From DATEDA01 sp963820965 (GTDB lineage Bacteria > Pseudomonadota > Gammaproteobacteria > Burkholderiales > SG8-39): a stretch of DNA of 64,000 nt. The notes under the pieces are model-generated. The model did not search any database, was not told where the DNA came from, and saw only the letters and a list, made by a program, of their open reading frames with translations. The stretch covers positions 62,001 through 126,000 of the forward strand of contig CAWGCC010000013.1 of assembly GCA_963820965.1 (NCBI GenBank), written 5' to 3'. The position numbers were made by a program, and so were the translations under genes. Within the stretch, counting starts at the first letter, position 1. Every line of letters starts with the position of its first letter. Positions 51,046 to 59,333 of the stretch are shown here, one piece after another.

Positions 51046-52185
51046 ATGGAACGAGACCAGGCAACCAAGTTCATCTACGACCTCTTGCGCCTGATGGTGA
51101 GCAAGAAGGCGTCCGACCTTTTCATCACCGCCGGCTTCCCGCCGGCCATCAAGCTCGACGGCAGGGTGACCCCGGTGTCGCAGCAGCCGCTGTCGGGGCA
51201 GCACACCGCGGAGCTCGTGCGCTCGGTCATGAACGATCGACAGGCGGCCGAGTTCGAGGCGACCAAGGAATGCCAGTTCGCGATCTCGCCCGGCGGCATC
51301 GGCCGTTTCCGCGTGAGCGCGCTGGTCCAGCAGGGCAACATCGGCATGGTGCTGCGGACCATCAACTCCAAGATCCCGACGTTCGAGGAGCTCGGGCTGC
51401 CGCCGGTGCTGCAGGACGTCTGCATGACCAAGCGCGGCCTCGTGATCATGGTCGGCGCGACCGGCTCGGGCAAGTCCACCTCGCTCGCGGCGATGGTCGG
51501 CTTCCGCAACGAAAACTCCTACGGCCACATCATCACGATCGAGGACCCGATCGAGTACGTCCATCCGCACCGGAACTGCGTTCTCACGCAGCGCGAGGTC
51601 GGGGTCGACACCGAGTCATGGGAGAACGCGCTCAAGAACACCCTGCGGCAGGCGCCCGACGTCATCCTGATGGGCGAGATCCGCGACCGCGAGACGATGG
51701 ACTACGCGATCGCGTTCGCCGAGACCGGGCACCTCTGCATGGCGACCCTGCACGCGAACAGCTCCAACCAGGCGCTCGACCGGATCATCAACTTCTTCCC
51801 TGAGGAGCGGCGGCCGCAGCTCTTGATGGACCTCTCGCTCAACCTGAAGGGCATGATCTCGCAGCGCCTGATCCCGCGGCGCGAGGGAAAGGGGCGCGTC
51901 GCGGCGGTGGAGGTCATGCTCAACTCGCCGCTGATCGCGGACCTGATCTTCAAGGGCGACGTGCACGAGATCAAGGAGATCATGAAGCGGTCGAGGGAGC
52001 TCGGCATGCAGACCTTCGACATGCACCTCTTCGAGATGTACGACAACGGCATCATCTCCTACGAGGAGGCGCTACGGAACGCCGACTCGGTCAACGACCT
52101 GCGGCTGGCGATCAAGCTGCACTCGAAGGAAGCCAAGAACCGCGACATCACCCAGGGCATCGGGCACCTCGATATCGTCAAGTGA
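51046..52185 (+). CDS. pilU: Type IV pilus retraction ATPase PilU
   Basis: 379 aa, PilT-dependent accessory retraction motor. Walker A VGATGSGKSTSLAAM, TIEDPIEYVHPHRN, Walker B APDVILMGEIRDRETM, His box TGHLCMATLHANSSNQ. The C-terminal extension after SRELGMQTFDMHLFEMY (ADSVNDLRLAIKLHSKEA) and GATGSGKS rather than GPTGSGKS separate PilU from PilT. ATG at 51046; 138 bases after pilT. Confidence 0.95.
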   Translation: MERDQATKFIYDLLRLMVSKKASDLFITAGFPPAIKLDGRVTPVSQQPLSGQHTAELVRSVMNDRQAAEFEATKECQFAISPGGIGRFRVSALVQQGNIGMVLRTINSKIPTFEELGLPPVLQDVCMTKRGLVIMVGATGSGKSTSLAAMVGFRNENSYGHIITIEDPIEYVHPHRNCVLTQREVGVDTESWENALKNTLRQAPDVILMGEIRDRETMDYAIAFAETGHLCMATLHANSSNQALDRIINFFPEERRPQLLMDLSLNLKGMISQRLIPRREGKGRVAAVEVMLNSPLIADLIFKGDVHEIKEIMKRSRELGMQTFDMHLFEMYDNGIISYEEALRNADSVNDLRLAIKLHSKEAKNRDITQGIGHLDIVK

Positions 52186-52202
52186 CCCGCGCGTAGCGCG
52201 GG
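52186..52202. terminator. Stem-loop directly after pilU
   Basis: CCCGCGC-GTA-GCGCGGG begins on the base after the stop codon. A G-run follows rather than T, so termination by this alone is doubtful. It separates pilU from the convergent gene ending at 52231. Confidence 0.45.
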
Positions 52203-52230
52203 GGGGCGGTGCGGACGCTCCGCGCAGCGC

Positions 52231-52557
52231 CTACAGCGCCGGCCGGCGCAGCCGATGCTTCAGGCCGTGGATCTCGCGCAACACCGGGTTGAGACCGTCG
52301 CGGCTCGGTGAAGCGAGGATCTCGTCGCGCTTCTGCTTCAGCACCTTGATCTTGGCCTTGATCTTTCCGCGCTCCGCCCCCGCCTCGTGATGGTGATGGA
52401 CGTGCATGTCGAGGCCGAGCGCTTTGCACACCGCGACCAGCAGATGGTCCTTGTTGAGCTGCGTGTAACCCTTGACCGCTTCGTGCTCGAGCCCCTTCGC
52501 GATCGCGCGCAGCTCGGCGACGGTCTTGTGCTTGAGCTCCTCGTACGTGTGAGCCAT
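52231..52557 (-). CDS. Small protein with Rho-N/SAP-like domain and His cluster
   Basis: 108 aa. ATG at 52557 follows AGAGGAGAAG. The N-terminal half (YEELKHKTVAELRAIAKGL to NKDHLLVAVCKALG) resembles the helix-extended-loop-helix of Rho_N/SAP nucleic-acid domains. HVHHHHEAG follows, then a basic helix (KIKAKIKVLKQKRDEIL). Nucleic-acid or metal binding is inferred only from this. Convergent with pilU. Confidence 0.6.
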   Translation of the reverse strand: MAHTYEELKHKTVAELRAIAKGLEHEAVKGYTQLNKDHLLVAVCKALGLDMHVHHHHEAGAERGKIKAKIKVLKQKRDEILASPSRDGLNPVLREIHGLKHRLRRPAL

Positions 52558-52613
52558 CGTCTTCTCCTCTCGTCGGACGAGTGTTATAGCGCGCGCAGCG
52601 CCCTCCGGCAACC

Positions 52614-53774
52614 TCAGCGGGCAGGCCGCGCCGACCGCATGCTCCCGGCGACGATCTTGAACTCGAACAGCCGGCACTCGAGCGGGCCGTTGTAGAGCGG
52701 GATGCGCCTGGAGGGCTTCAGCCCGATCAGCTTGGCGAGCCGCAGGTCACCGGTGAGAAAATAGGCGCGCCACCCGGCGTAGCGTGCCTTCAGCGCATCG
52801 CCGAGCTTCGGGTAAAGCCCCGCCAGCTCGTCCTCGCGCCCGACCCGGACGCCGTAGGGCGGGTTCGCGACCAGCACACCATGCGGCGCCGGCGGCCGGA
52901 GCTCGAGCACGTTGGCCTGCTTGAGCTGGATCGCGCCGGCGAGCCCGGCTGCCTCGATCGCGGCCCGCGCCCGCGCGACCTCGGCTCCCGCCTTGTCGGC
53001 GCCGAAGATCGCCACGGGCCGGCTCGGCTGCTCCGCTGCGCGCGCCTCCTCGCGCACTTCGCGCAGCAGCGTCGCGTCGAACCCGGCCAGCTTTTCGAAG
53101 CCGAAGTGCCGCCGGCTGCCCGGCGCGAGCCGCCGCGCGAGCGCCGCCGCCTCGATGACGATCGTGCCGCTGCCGCACATCGGGTCGAGGAACGGCTCGT
53201 CGCCGCTCCAGCCGCTGAGGGCGATGATGCCGGCGGCGAGGTTCTCGCGCAGCGGCGCTTCACCCGTGTCGCCGCGCCACCCGCGCTTCCACAACGGCTC
53301 GCCGGACGTGTCGAGATACAACGTGACCGAGCGCGCGTCGAGAAACGCATGGATGCGCACGTCCGGCGCGCGCGTGTCGACGTCGGGCCGCCCGCCGGCG
53401 TCGACCCGAAACCGGTCGCACACCGCATCCTTCACGCGCAGGGTCACGAAGTCGAGACTCTTCACCGGCGAGCGGATGGCGCTCACGTCGACGCGGATCG
53501 TGCGGTCGACCGCGAAGTGCTCGGACCAGGGTGCGCGCAGCGCAGCCTCGTACACGTCGCGCTCGTCGGCGTACGGCGCTTCCGCGACCCGCCACAGGAC
53601 GCGCGAAGCAATGCGCGACCGGAGATTCGCGCGGTAGCACGTCCCGAAGCTGCCTTCGAACTTCACCCCGCCGGCGAGAGCGACCACCGCCTGTCCGCCG
53701 CACGCCTCCAGCTCGCGCGCGAGCACGGCTTCGAGGCCGCGCGGGCAGGTGGCGAAGAAGGATTGCAGGCTCAT
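52614..53774 (-). CDS. THUMP-domain 23S rRNA/RNA N2-guanine methyltransferase (RlmL-like)
   Basis: 386 aa. N-terminal ferredoxin/THUMP region (FFATCPRGLEAVLARELEA, about 1-155) and a Rossmann SAM domain: FLDPMCGSGTIVIEAAALA, and the catalytic NPPYGVRVG. It corresponds to the RlmL half of E. coli RlmKL (m2G2445), without the RlmK half, like the shorter YpsC/RlmL forms. The start is placed at ATG 53774 (MSLQSFFATC); the open frame extends to 53846. Divergent from the acyl-CoA synthetase (41 bases). Confidence 0.88.
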   Translation of the reverse strand: MSLQSFFATCPRGLEAVLARELEACGGQAVVALAGGVKFEGSFGTCYRANLRSRIASRVLWRVAEAPYADERDVYEAALRAPWSEHFAVDRTIRVDVSAIRSPVKSLDFVTLRVKDAVCDRFRVDAGGRPDVDTRAPDVRIHAFLDARSVTLYLDTSGEPLWKRGWRGDTGEAPLRENLAAGIIALSGWSGDEPFLDPMCGSGTIVIEAAALARRLAPGSRRHFGFEKLAGFDATLLREVREEARAAEQPSRPVAIFGADKAGAEVARARAAIEAAGLAGAIQLKQANVLELRPPAPHGVLVANPPYGVRVGREDELAGLYPKLGDALKARYAGWRAYFLTGDLRLAKLIGLKPSRRIPLYNGPLECRLFEFKIVAGSMRSARPAR

Positions 53775-53815
53775 CAGGAAACGCGGAGCATATCGCGCGA
53801 AAATCGAGGGAGAAA

Positions 53816-55480
53816 ATGGCGAACATCGCCCAGTTGCTCGGCGCACAGCTCGCGACGCCCGGCCGGGTGCTGTACCGCCAGTTCACTGACGGCGCCTGGC
53901 GCGACTACACCGTCGCGGAGATCGCTCGGAGCGCGGCGCGCTGGCAGGCGACGTTCCGTCGCGAGGGCTATGGCCCCGGCGACCGGATCGCCATCGGCAT
54001 GCGGAACGGCATCGCCTGGGTCGCGCTGGATCAGGCCGCCCTCGCCATGCGTCTGGTCGTCGTGCCGCTCTACGCCGACGACCGACCGGACAGCCAGGCC
54101 TACTGCGCAACGACCGCGGGCGTACGGCTGACCGTGGTCGAGACGGATCGCATGGCGGCTGCGCTGGCCGATGCAGGCATACCCGCGGCTGCGATCCTCG
54201 CCGCGCGCAGCGACGAGCCCGGCGCCGTCCGCACCGTCGAGTCGTTCCTGTCACCCGCCGATCGCGAGTTCGCGGTCGATCCGGTGGCCGACGAGACGCT
54301 CGCCACCATTTGTTTCACCTCCGGCACCGCCGGCCGGCCGAAGGGCGTGATGCTCTCTCATGGCAACATTCTCGCCAACGTCGCGGGCTGCCGCGCCACC
54401 GGCATGGCGCGTTCGGACGACGTCTTCCTCTCTTTCCTCCCCCTATCGCACATGTTCGAGCGCACCGGCGGCTACTACCTGCCGCTCGCGATCGGCGCGA
54501 AGGTCGCGTACGCGCGCGGCATCTCGCAGCTCCCCGAGGATCTCGCGAACCAGCGGCCGACCGCGATGTTCGCGGTGCCGCGGGTGTTCGAACGGTTTGC
54601 CGCGCGGATCCGGGACGCGGTCGCGGGCTCGCCATGGAAGCGGCGACTCCTCGACCGGTGCGTCGCCTCGGGCGCGCGCGTGGAGCTGGGCGGCGCCACC
54701 TTCACCGACCGGCTCGTGGCCCCGGTGCTGCGCGCGCTCGTCGCGCGCCCGATTCTCGCGCGGCTCGGCGGACGGCTGCGCCTCGCGGTGATCGGCGGCG
54801 CCGCGATGGACCCGGAGATATCGCGCCTCTTCATCGGCCTCGGCCTGCCCGTCCTGCAGGGGTACGGCTTGACCGAGGCCGCGCCGGTGGTATCGGTCAA
54901 CCGGCTCGACGACAACGACCCCGAGACCGTCGGCCGGCCGCTCGACAACGTCGAGGTGCGGCTGGGCGATGCGGGTGAGCTCGTCGTGCGCGGGCCGAAC
55001 GTGATGCTCGGCTACTGGAACGACCCGGCCGCGACCGCGCGCGTCCTCGAGCCCGACGGCTGGCTGCAGACCGGTGACGTCGCCGAGTTTCGCCGCGGCC
55101 ACATCGTGATCCGCGGCCGGCTGAAGGACGTCCTCGTGCTCTCGAACGGCGAGAAGCTGCCGCCGCAGGACGCCGAGCTCGCGATCCTCGGCGACGGCAC
55201 CTTCGAGCAGCTCATGCTGGTCGGCGAGGGGCGCCCGTTCCTGACGCTCTTGACGGTCGCGAAGCAGAACGACGAAAAGGAGCTGGTCAGGCGCGCGAAC
55301 GAGCGGCTCGTACACTTTCCGCGCTACGTGCGCGTGCGGCGGGCGATCGCTACCCCGGAGCCGTGGACGGTCGAGAACGGCCTGCTCACGCCGACGCTCA
55401 AGGTGAAGCGGAACGACGTGGTTAAGCGCTTCGCGCCGGAGATCGAGGCGGTGTACGCGAGCGGGGCGGCCGCCGACTGA
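53816..55480 (+). CDS. Long-chain acyl-CoA synthetase (AMP-binding, FACL-type)
   Basis: 554 aa. ATG at 53816 has GAGGGAGA upstream. Seen: TICFTSGTAGRPKGVMLSHG (phosphate loop), SFLPLSHMFERTGGYY, VLQGYGLTEAAPVVS, DGWLQTGDVAEF and IRGRLKDVLVLSNGEKLPP (hinge), and a short C-domain ending TPTLKVKRNDVVKRF, where the Lys of LKVKR is near the catalytic Lys of the family. Forms acyl-CoA from fatty acid, ATP and CoA. Its C-terminus is repeated as a decayed fragment at 644-745. Confidence 0.92.
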   Translation: MANIAQLLGAQLATPGRVLYRQFTDGAWRDYTVAEIARSAARWQATFRREGYGPGDRIAIGMRNGIAWVALDQAALAMRLVVVPLYADDRPDSQAYCATTAGVRLTVVETDRMAAALADAGIPAAAILAARSDEPGAVRTVESFLSPADREFAVDPVADETLATICFTSGTAGRPKGVMLSHGNILANVAGCRATGMARSDDVFLSFLPLSHMFERTGGYYLPLAIGAKVAYARGISQLPEDLANQRPTAMFAVPRVFERFAARIRDAVAGSPWKRRLLDRCVASGARVELGGATFTDRLVAPVLRALVARPILARLGGRLRLAVIGGAAMDPEISRLFIGLGLPVLQGYGLTEAAPVVSVNRLDDNDPETVGRPLDNVEVRLGDAGELVVRGPNVMLGYWNDPAATARVLEPDGWLQTGDVAEFRRGHIVIRGRLKDVLVLSNGEKLPPQDAELAILGDGTFEQLMLVGEGRPFLTLLTVAKQNDEKELVRRANERLVHFPRYVRVRRAIATPEPWTVENGLLTPTLKVKRNDVVKRFAPEIEAVYASGAAAD

Positions 55481-55546
55481 CGACCGCCCCGCCCGTCCCC
55501 GCCCACGAGAAAACTTTTCGGCTCACGCGCGGCGGGGGGCGCGGCG

Positions 55547-55777
55547 CTAGCGCGCGGTCGCGCTTTTCGCGGCGGCTTCGCCGATCTCGGCGCGGAGCAG
55601 CCCGATGTCGCGCAGTTCCTGGTCGCTGAGGGCCGCGAGCTGGCGCACGGTCTGACGGGCGCGGTAGCGCGCGACGAGCATTGCGATGCGTTCGGCGAAC
55701 CTGCCCCAGGCGGCGCGGCGGACGGCGGCTTCGAAGCGGTACGTGTTGTAGATGGGGCGAGCGTGCGATCCGTTCAT
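55547..55777 (-). CDS. DUF1127 small protein
   Basis: 76 aa. ATG at 55777 follows CGAGGAGAC. The C-terminal half RQLAALSDQELRDIGLLRAEI is the DUF1127 consensus, a short Arg-rich helical motif. In alphaproteobacteria such proteins have been linked to RNA-related or phosphate-responsive regulation. The N-terminal extension (IYNTYRFEAAVRRAAW) is specific to this subgroup. Confidence 0.85.
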   Translation of the reverse strand: MNGSHARPIYNTYRFEAAVRRAAWGRFAERIAMLVARYRARQTVRQLAALSDQELRDIGLLRAEIGEAAAKSATAR

Positions 55778-56038
55778 GTTTGTCTCCTCGTGGTCCGGAT
55801 CCGGAGGCGGGGACCCCCGTGATCGCGAGGCCAGTGTGGAGGGGCGGGACTCAACGATCGCTCACGGATCGCGAAAGAGGTCTTCTCTGCGCCGCGTCAA
55901 AGTTCGTAACCTTTTGCCGAAGCAGTGATTTCCCCGCATGAGGCCGACGCTGGGCGGTGCACCCGCCAGCGCCCGCCCACGGCGGACTCACACCCGACTC
56001 ACACGGTGCTCACGGGTGGCGCGCCGGGCAGCGCGCCG
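55778..56038. other. Intergenic interval upstream of the DUF1127 gene
   Basis: About 260 bases between DUF1127 and the regulator stop. It includes a GGTCCGGATCCGG-type palindrome near 55793-55805 and the promoter region of the DUF1127 gene; I see nothing else. Confidence 0.4.
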
Positions 56039-59000
56039 TCAGGGCGTCGCGTCGAGCGAGCGCCGCACCGCTTCGGTCTCGGCCGAGGGCGCGACCCCGA
56101 GCACCACCGAGAGCAGCTCGCGGCAGCGACGGTAGGCTTGAAGCGCCGCGGCCGGCTGCCCGAGCTCGCGCTGACAGATCATGAGCCCGCGGTACAGCCC
56201 CTCGGCCAGGTTGTCGAGCTCCAGGGCGCGCTCGTAGAGCGCCGCCGCCTCGGTCCATCGGCCCGCCGCCTGCAGCCGCTGGCCCAGCCCGAGCACCGTG
56301 CGCGCGAGTTTCGCGCGCAACCTGTCGCGCAGCTCGATCGCCCAGGGCGCATCCTCCTCCGCCGCGAGGAAGTGTCCCGGATAGGCCGCGAGGACCGCGC
56401 GACCGAGGCGCGCGACTTCGTCGCCGGCCGGATCGGCGCCCGGCGCATCGGCCTCGCTCGCGATGCGCTCGAAGGACCGTACGTCGAGCCAGCACAGCGC
56501 GCGGTCGAGCGAGAGCTTGCCCTCGGCGAGCACGAGCGCATCGTCGCGGCCGAGGAGCTTGCGCAGCCGGTAGAGCGTCGTATCGAACGAGTGCTTCGCC
56601 GCATCGCCCTCGGCGTCGGGCCACAGCAGCCCGGCGAGGCGCGCGGCATCGACGCGCTCCGCACCGAGCGCGATCAGCGCTTTCAGCAGCTCGAGGGGTT
56701 TCTTCTGGGCCTTGCCGTGCACTTCGAGCGGCGCGCCGTCGCGCACGACCTCGAAGCGGCCGAGGGCGCGGATCGCGAGCGGCCAGGGCCAGCCCGGGAT
56801 CGCCGGCGAGCGCGGCTGCAGCCCGAGCCGGGTCACCATCGCGCGCGCGTGCTCGACCTCGATCCCATGCTCGAGCGCGAGCTCCACGACCTCGACGAAG
56901 AGCGGCCGGCTGAGCAGCGGCCGGCCGATCACGCACTGCGTCTCGCGCGCGAGGCGCATGCCCTCGCGCAGGTGCGCGAGGGCATCGCCGCTGCGGCCGA
57001 GGCGCTGCTCGGCCACCGCGAGCAGCTGCAGCGCCGGGAAGAGCACGAGCGGGCCGTTGTTCTCGCGCGCTGCCGCGACCGCCTCTGCCAGCGCGGCCCG
57101 CGCGGCCTCGTCCTCGCCGCGTGCGAGCCGCACGATGGCGAGGTTGGCGAGCGACATCGAAAAGCCCACCGCGCGCGGCGTCATGATCGCGGCGAGCTCG
57201 ACGGCGCTCGACGACGCGCCCTCCAGGTCGCCGCGCGCGAGCCGCGCGAGCGTGCTGTACTGCAGGTGACTGCCGCGCCGCCGCGTGCCGATGGTCGGCG
57301 TCTGATCGAGGCGCGCCTGCCACGTGCCCACCGCGTCCCGGTCGCCGGTCACGAGCGCGTGCCGCAGGTCGATGAGCACCGGCCCCATCTGGTCGAAGGG
57401 ACTCGCGGCGAGCTCGGCGCGCAGCGGCGCGATCTCGTCGCGAGCCGCCGCGAGATCACCGCGGTAATAGGCCTCGGTTGAACGGACGCTGAGGAAAACG
57501 TAGCGATCGCGAACCGAAACGCCCGGCCCCTCGAGGTCTGATCCCGCGGCCCCGATCACCGATCGCAGCCGCTCGATGTCGCCGGCATAGGCGTACGCGA
57601 CGCCGGCGAAGGCCGCCATGCGCAGCCGCTCCGCGGGCTCCGCCAGTTCGCGCGCCAGCCGGTCCGCGCGTTCGACCCACGCCAGCCATTGCGGGTCCCG
57701 CGCCGGCAGGCGGTAGTCGGCGTTGAAGTTCGAGATGATCCGCGCCTCGACCTGCGGATCCTGGACCGGGCCGTGGCGCGCGTACTCGCCGCGCACCTCG
57801 GCGAGCAGGGTCTCGAGCTCGGCCGCTGACGCGGCGGTCTGGGACATCCAGCCGCGCGCGGCGCACGAGCCGATGAGATTGCCGGCCGCGTCGAACAGCG
57901 CCGCCGACCGCTCGAGCGCCGACCGGAACGTGCCCTCGCGCGCCACCGCCTTGCACAGCCCCAACGACAGCAGCAACCAGGGTTGCGCTTCGACGTAGCC
58001 GGCGGGAAACGCGTCGAGCCACGCGCGCAGCGTCTGGAACCGCGCCTGTCCGATCATCCACCTGGCGCGGCGCTCGACGAATGCCGCGAGGCCTGCCCAG
58101 TCGGCGGCGCCGACCAGCAGGTCTGCCGCCGCCGCCAGCTCGCCCGCCTCCTCGAGCAGCGCGGCGGTCCGGACCTTCAGGGCCGCGAGCGCGACGGCGT
58201 CGAGCGCCTCGGCGGCGCGCGCGGCGAGGAACTCGCGAAACAGCGGGTGGTATTCGTAGACGGGTGCCGCGCCCGGGCGCCGATCGGTGAAGAAGTTGTC
58301 GGCGTTGAGGTCGGCGAGGATGCGCCCGGCGCGCGCCTCCCCCGTGAGCGCCTGGGCGCTGGCCGCGGTCATGTTCGGCAGGAACGCCGTGAGATACAGG
58401 AACGACTGGGTCGATGCCGGAATCCGCGACCAGACCTGGCTCGCGAAATAGCCGAACAGCTGGCGTGGCGGCTCGCGCTGCGCCTCGCGCAGATCGATGC
58501 CCCGCTGCGCCGCGCGCAGCATCAGCACCATCCCCGCGGCCCAGCCGCGACTCACCGCGAGCAGCGTGTCGACGTGCTCGGCGCCCTCCAGCCCCCAGTT
58601 CCGCGCGAGCGCTGCGCCCTCGTCCTGGAGGAACTGAACCTCGCTCCAGTCGATGGTCGCGAAGCCGGGGTGCAGGCTCCACTTCGCCAGCGCCGGCGGC
58701 GGCTCGGCGCGGCTGAGCACGATGACGCGCGCGTGCGCCGGCAGGTGATCGAGCAGCGCGACCATAAGATCGTGGAAGCGGGCGTCGGCAGCGACGTCCT
58801 GGTAGTTGTCGAAGGCGATGACGATCGGCGTAGCGAAGCGGCTGGCGAAGGCCTCGAAGAAGCGGCGTACGAACGCCTCGAACGCCACGTGATCGGAAGC
58901 GGTGTACCCCGGCAGCGGCTCGCCCGGCCGGTCGCGGGCCGCCAGGCGCAGATAGTGCGTCGTGACCGCCAGGTCCGCGTCGCTCGCGTCGACCTGGTAC

Positions 59001-59305
59001 CAGAGACAGTCGAGCCCGCGCGTCTCGATGTACGTGGAGACGAACGAGGTCTTGCCTGCGCCGCCCGGCCCGCTGACCCAGGTGATCCGGCTCGCCGGCG
59101 TCCGGTCGAGCCGCGCGAACAGGCGCTCGCGCGGGATGAGCCCGCTCGCGGACGGCCGGGCGAGCTTCGCGGGCAGCGGTTGCCCCGCCGTCGCGTCCCG
59201 TGATTGCCGCTGCGGTGAAATCGTGCCCCTCGCCGGGTGACCGCGCGATCGCCCCGAAGCCGGGGAGATGCGGACCGCATTATGAACTCGCCCGGCGCGG
59301 CGCAA
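56039..59305 (-). CDS. Large STAND-ATPase transcriptional activator with C-terminal BTAD domain
   Basis: 1,088 aa if it starts at TTG 59305, the only in-frame candidate; no ribosome site precedes it, so the N-terminus is uncertain. A MalT-like STAND ATPase comes first (GLIPRERLFARLDR, Walker A WVSGPGGAGKTSFVSTY, IVIAFDNYQDV, and VFSRGWAAGMVLML-type region), then TPR-like helices (about 430-850). Last is a winged helix (IRALGRFEVVRDGAPLEV ... FDTTLYRLRKLLG) joined to a bacterial transcriptional activation domain. The input signal is unknown. It lies 28 bases past the aminopeptidase. Confidence 0.85.
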   Translation of the reverse strand: MRRAGRVHNAVRISPASGRSRGHPARGTISPQRQSRDATAGQPLPAKLARPSASGLIPRERLFARLDRTPASRITWVSGPGGAGKTSFVSTYIETRGLDCLWYQVDASDADLAVTTHYLRLAARDRPGEPLPGYTASDHVAFEAFVRRFFEAFASRFATPIVIAFDNYQDVAADARFHDLMVALLDHLPAHARVIVLSRAEPPPALAKWSLHPGFATIDWSEVQFLQDEGAALARNWGLEGAEHVDTLLAVSRGWAAGMVLMLRAAQRGIDLREAQREPPRQLFGYFASQVWSRIPASTQSFLYLTAFLPNMTAASAQALTGEARAGRILADLNADNFFTDRRPGAAPVYEYHPLFREFLAARAAEALDAVALAALKVRTAALLEEAGELAAAADLLVGAADWAGLAAFVERRARWMIGQARFQTLRAWLDAFPAGYVEAQPWLLLSLGLCKAVAREGTFRSALERSAALFDAAGNLIGSCAARGWMSQTAASAAELETLLAEVRGEYARHGPVQDPQVEARIISNFNADYRLPARDPQWLAWVERADRLARELAEPAERLRMAAFAGVAYAYAGDIERLRSVIGAAGSDLEGPGVSVRDRYVFLSVRSTEAYYRGDLAAARDEIAPLRAELAASPFDQMGPVLIDLRHALVTGDRDAVGTWQARLDQTPTIGTRRRGSHLQYSTLARLARGDLEGASSSAVELAAIMTPRAVGFSMSLANLAIVRLARGEDEAARAALAEAVAAARENNGPLVLFPALQLLAVAEQRLGRSGDALAHLREGMRLARETQCVIGRPLLSRPLFVEVVELALEHGIEVEHARAMVTRLGLQPRSPAIPGWPWPLAIRALGRFEVVRDGAPLEVHGKAQKKPLELLKALIALGAERVDAARLAGLLWPDAEGDAAKHSFDTTLYRLRKLLGRDDALVLAEGKLSLDRALCWLDVRSFERIASEADAPGADPAGDEVARLGRAVLAAYPGHFLAAEEDAPWAIELRDRLRAKLARTVLGLGQRLQAAGRWTEAAALYERALELDNLAEGLYRGLMICQRELGQPAAALQAYRRCRELLSVVLGVAPSAETEAVRRSLDATP

Positions 59306-59333
59306 GCGGCCGCAGGCCGCGCGAGCGCCGGCG

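Noticed and set aside
49807..51570. 587-codon open frame antisense to pilT and pilU
   Set aside because: Shadow of two well-defined ATPases; no ribosome site and no domain.
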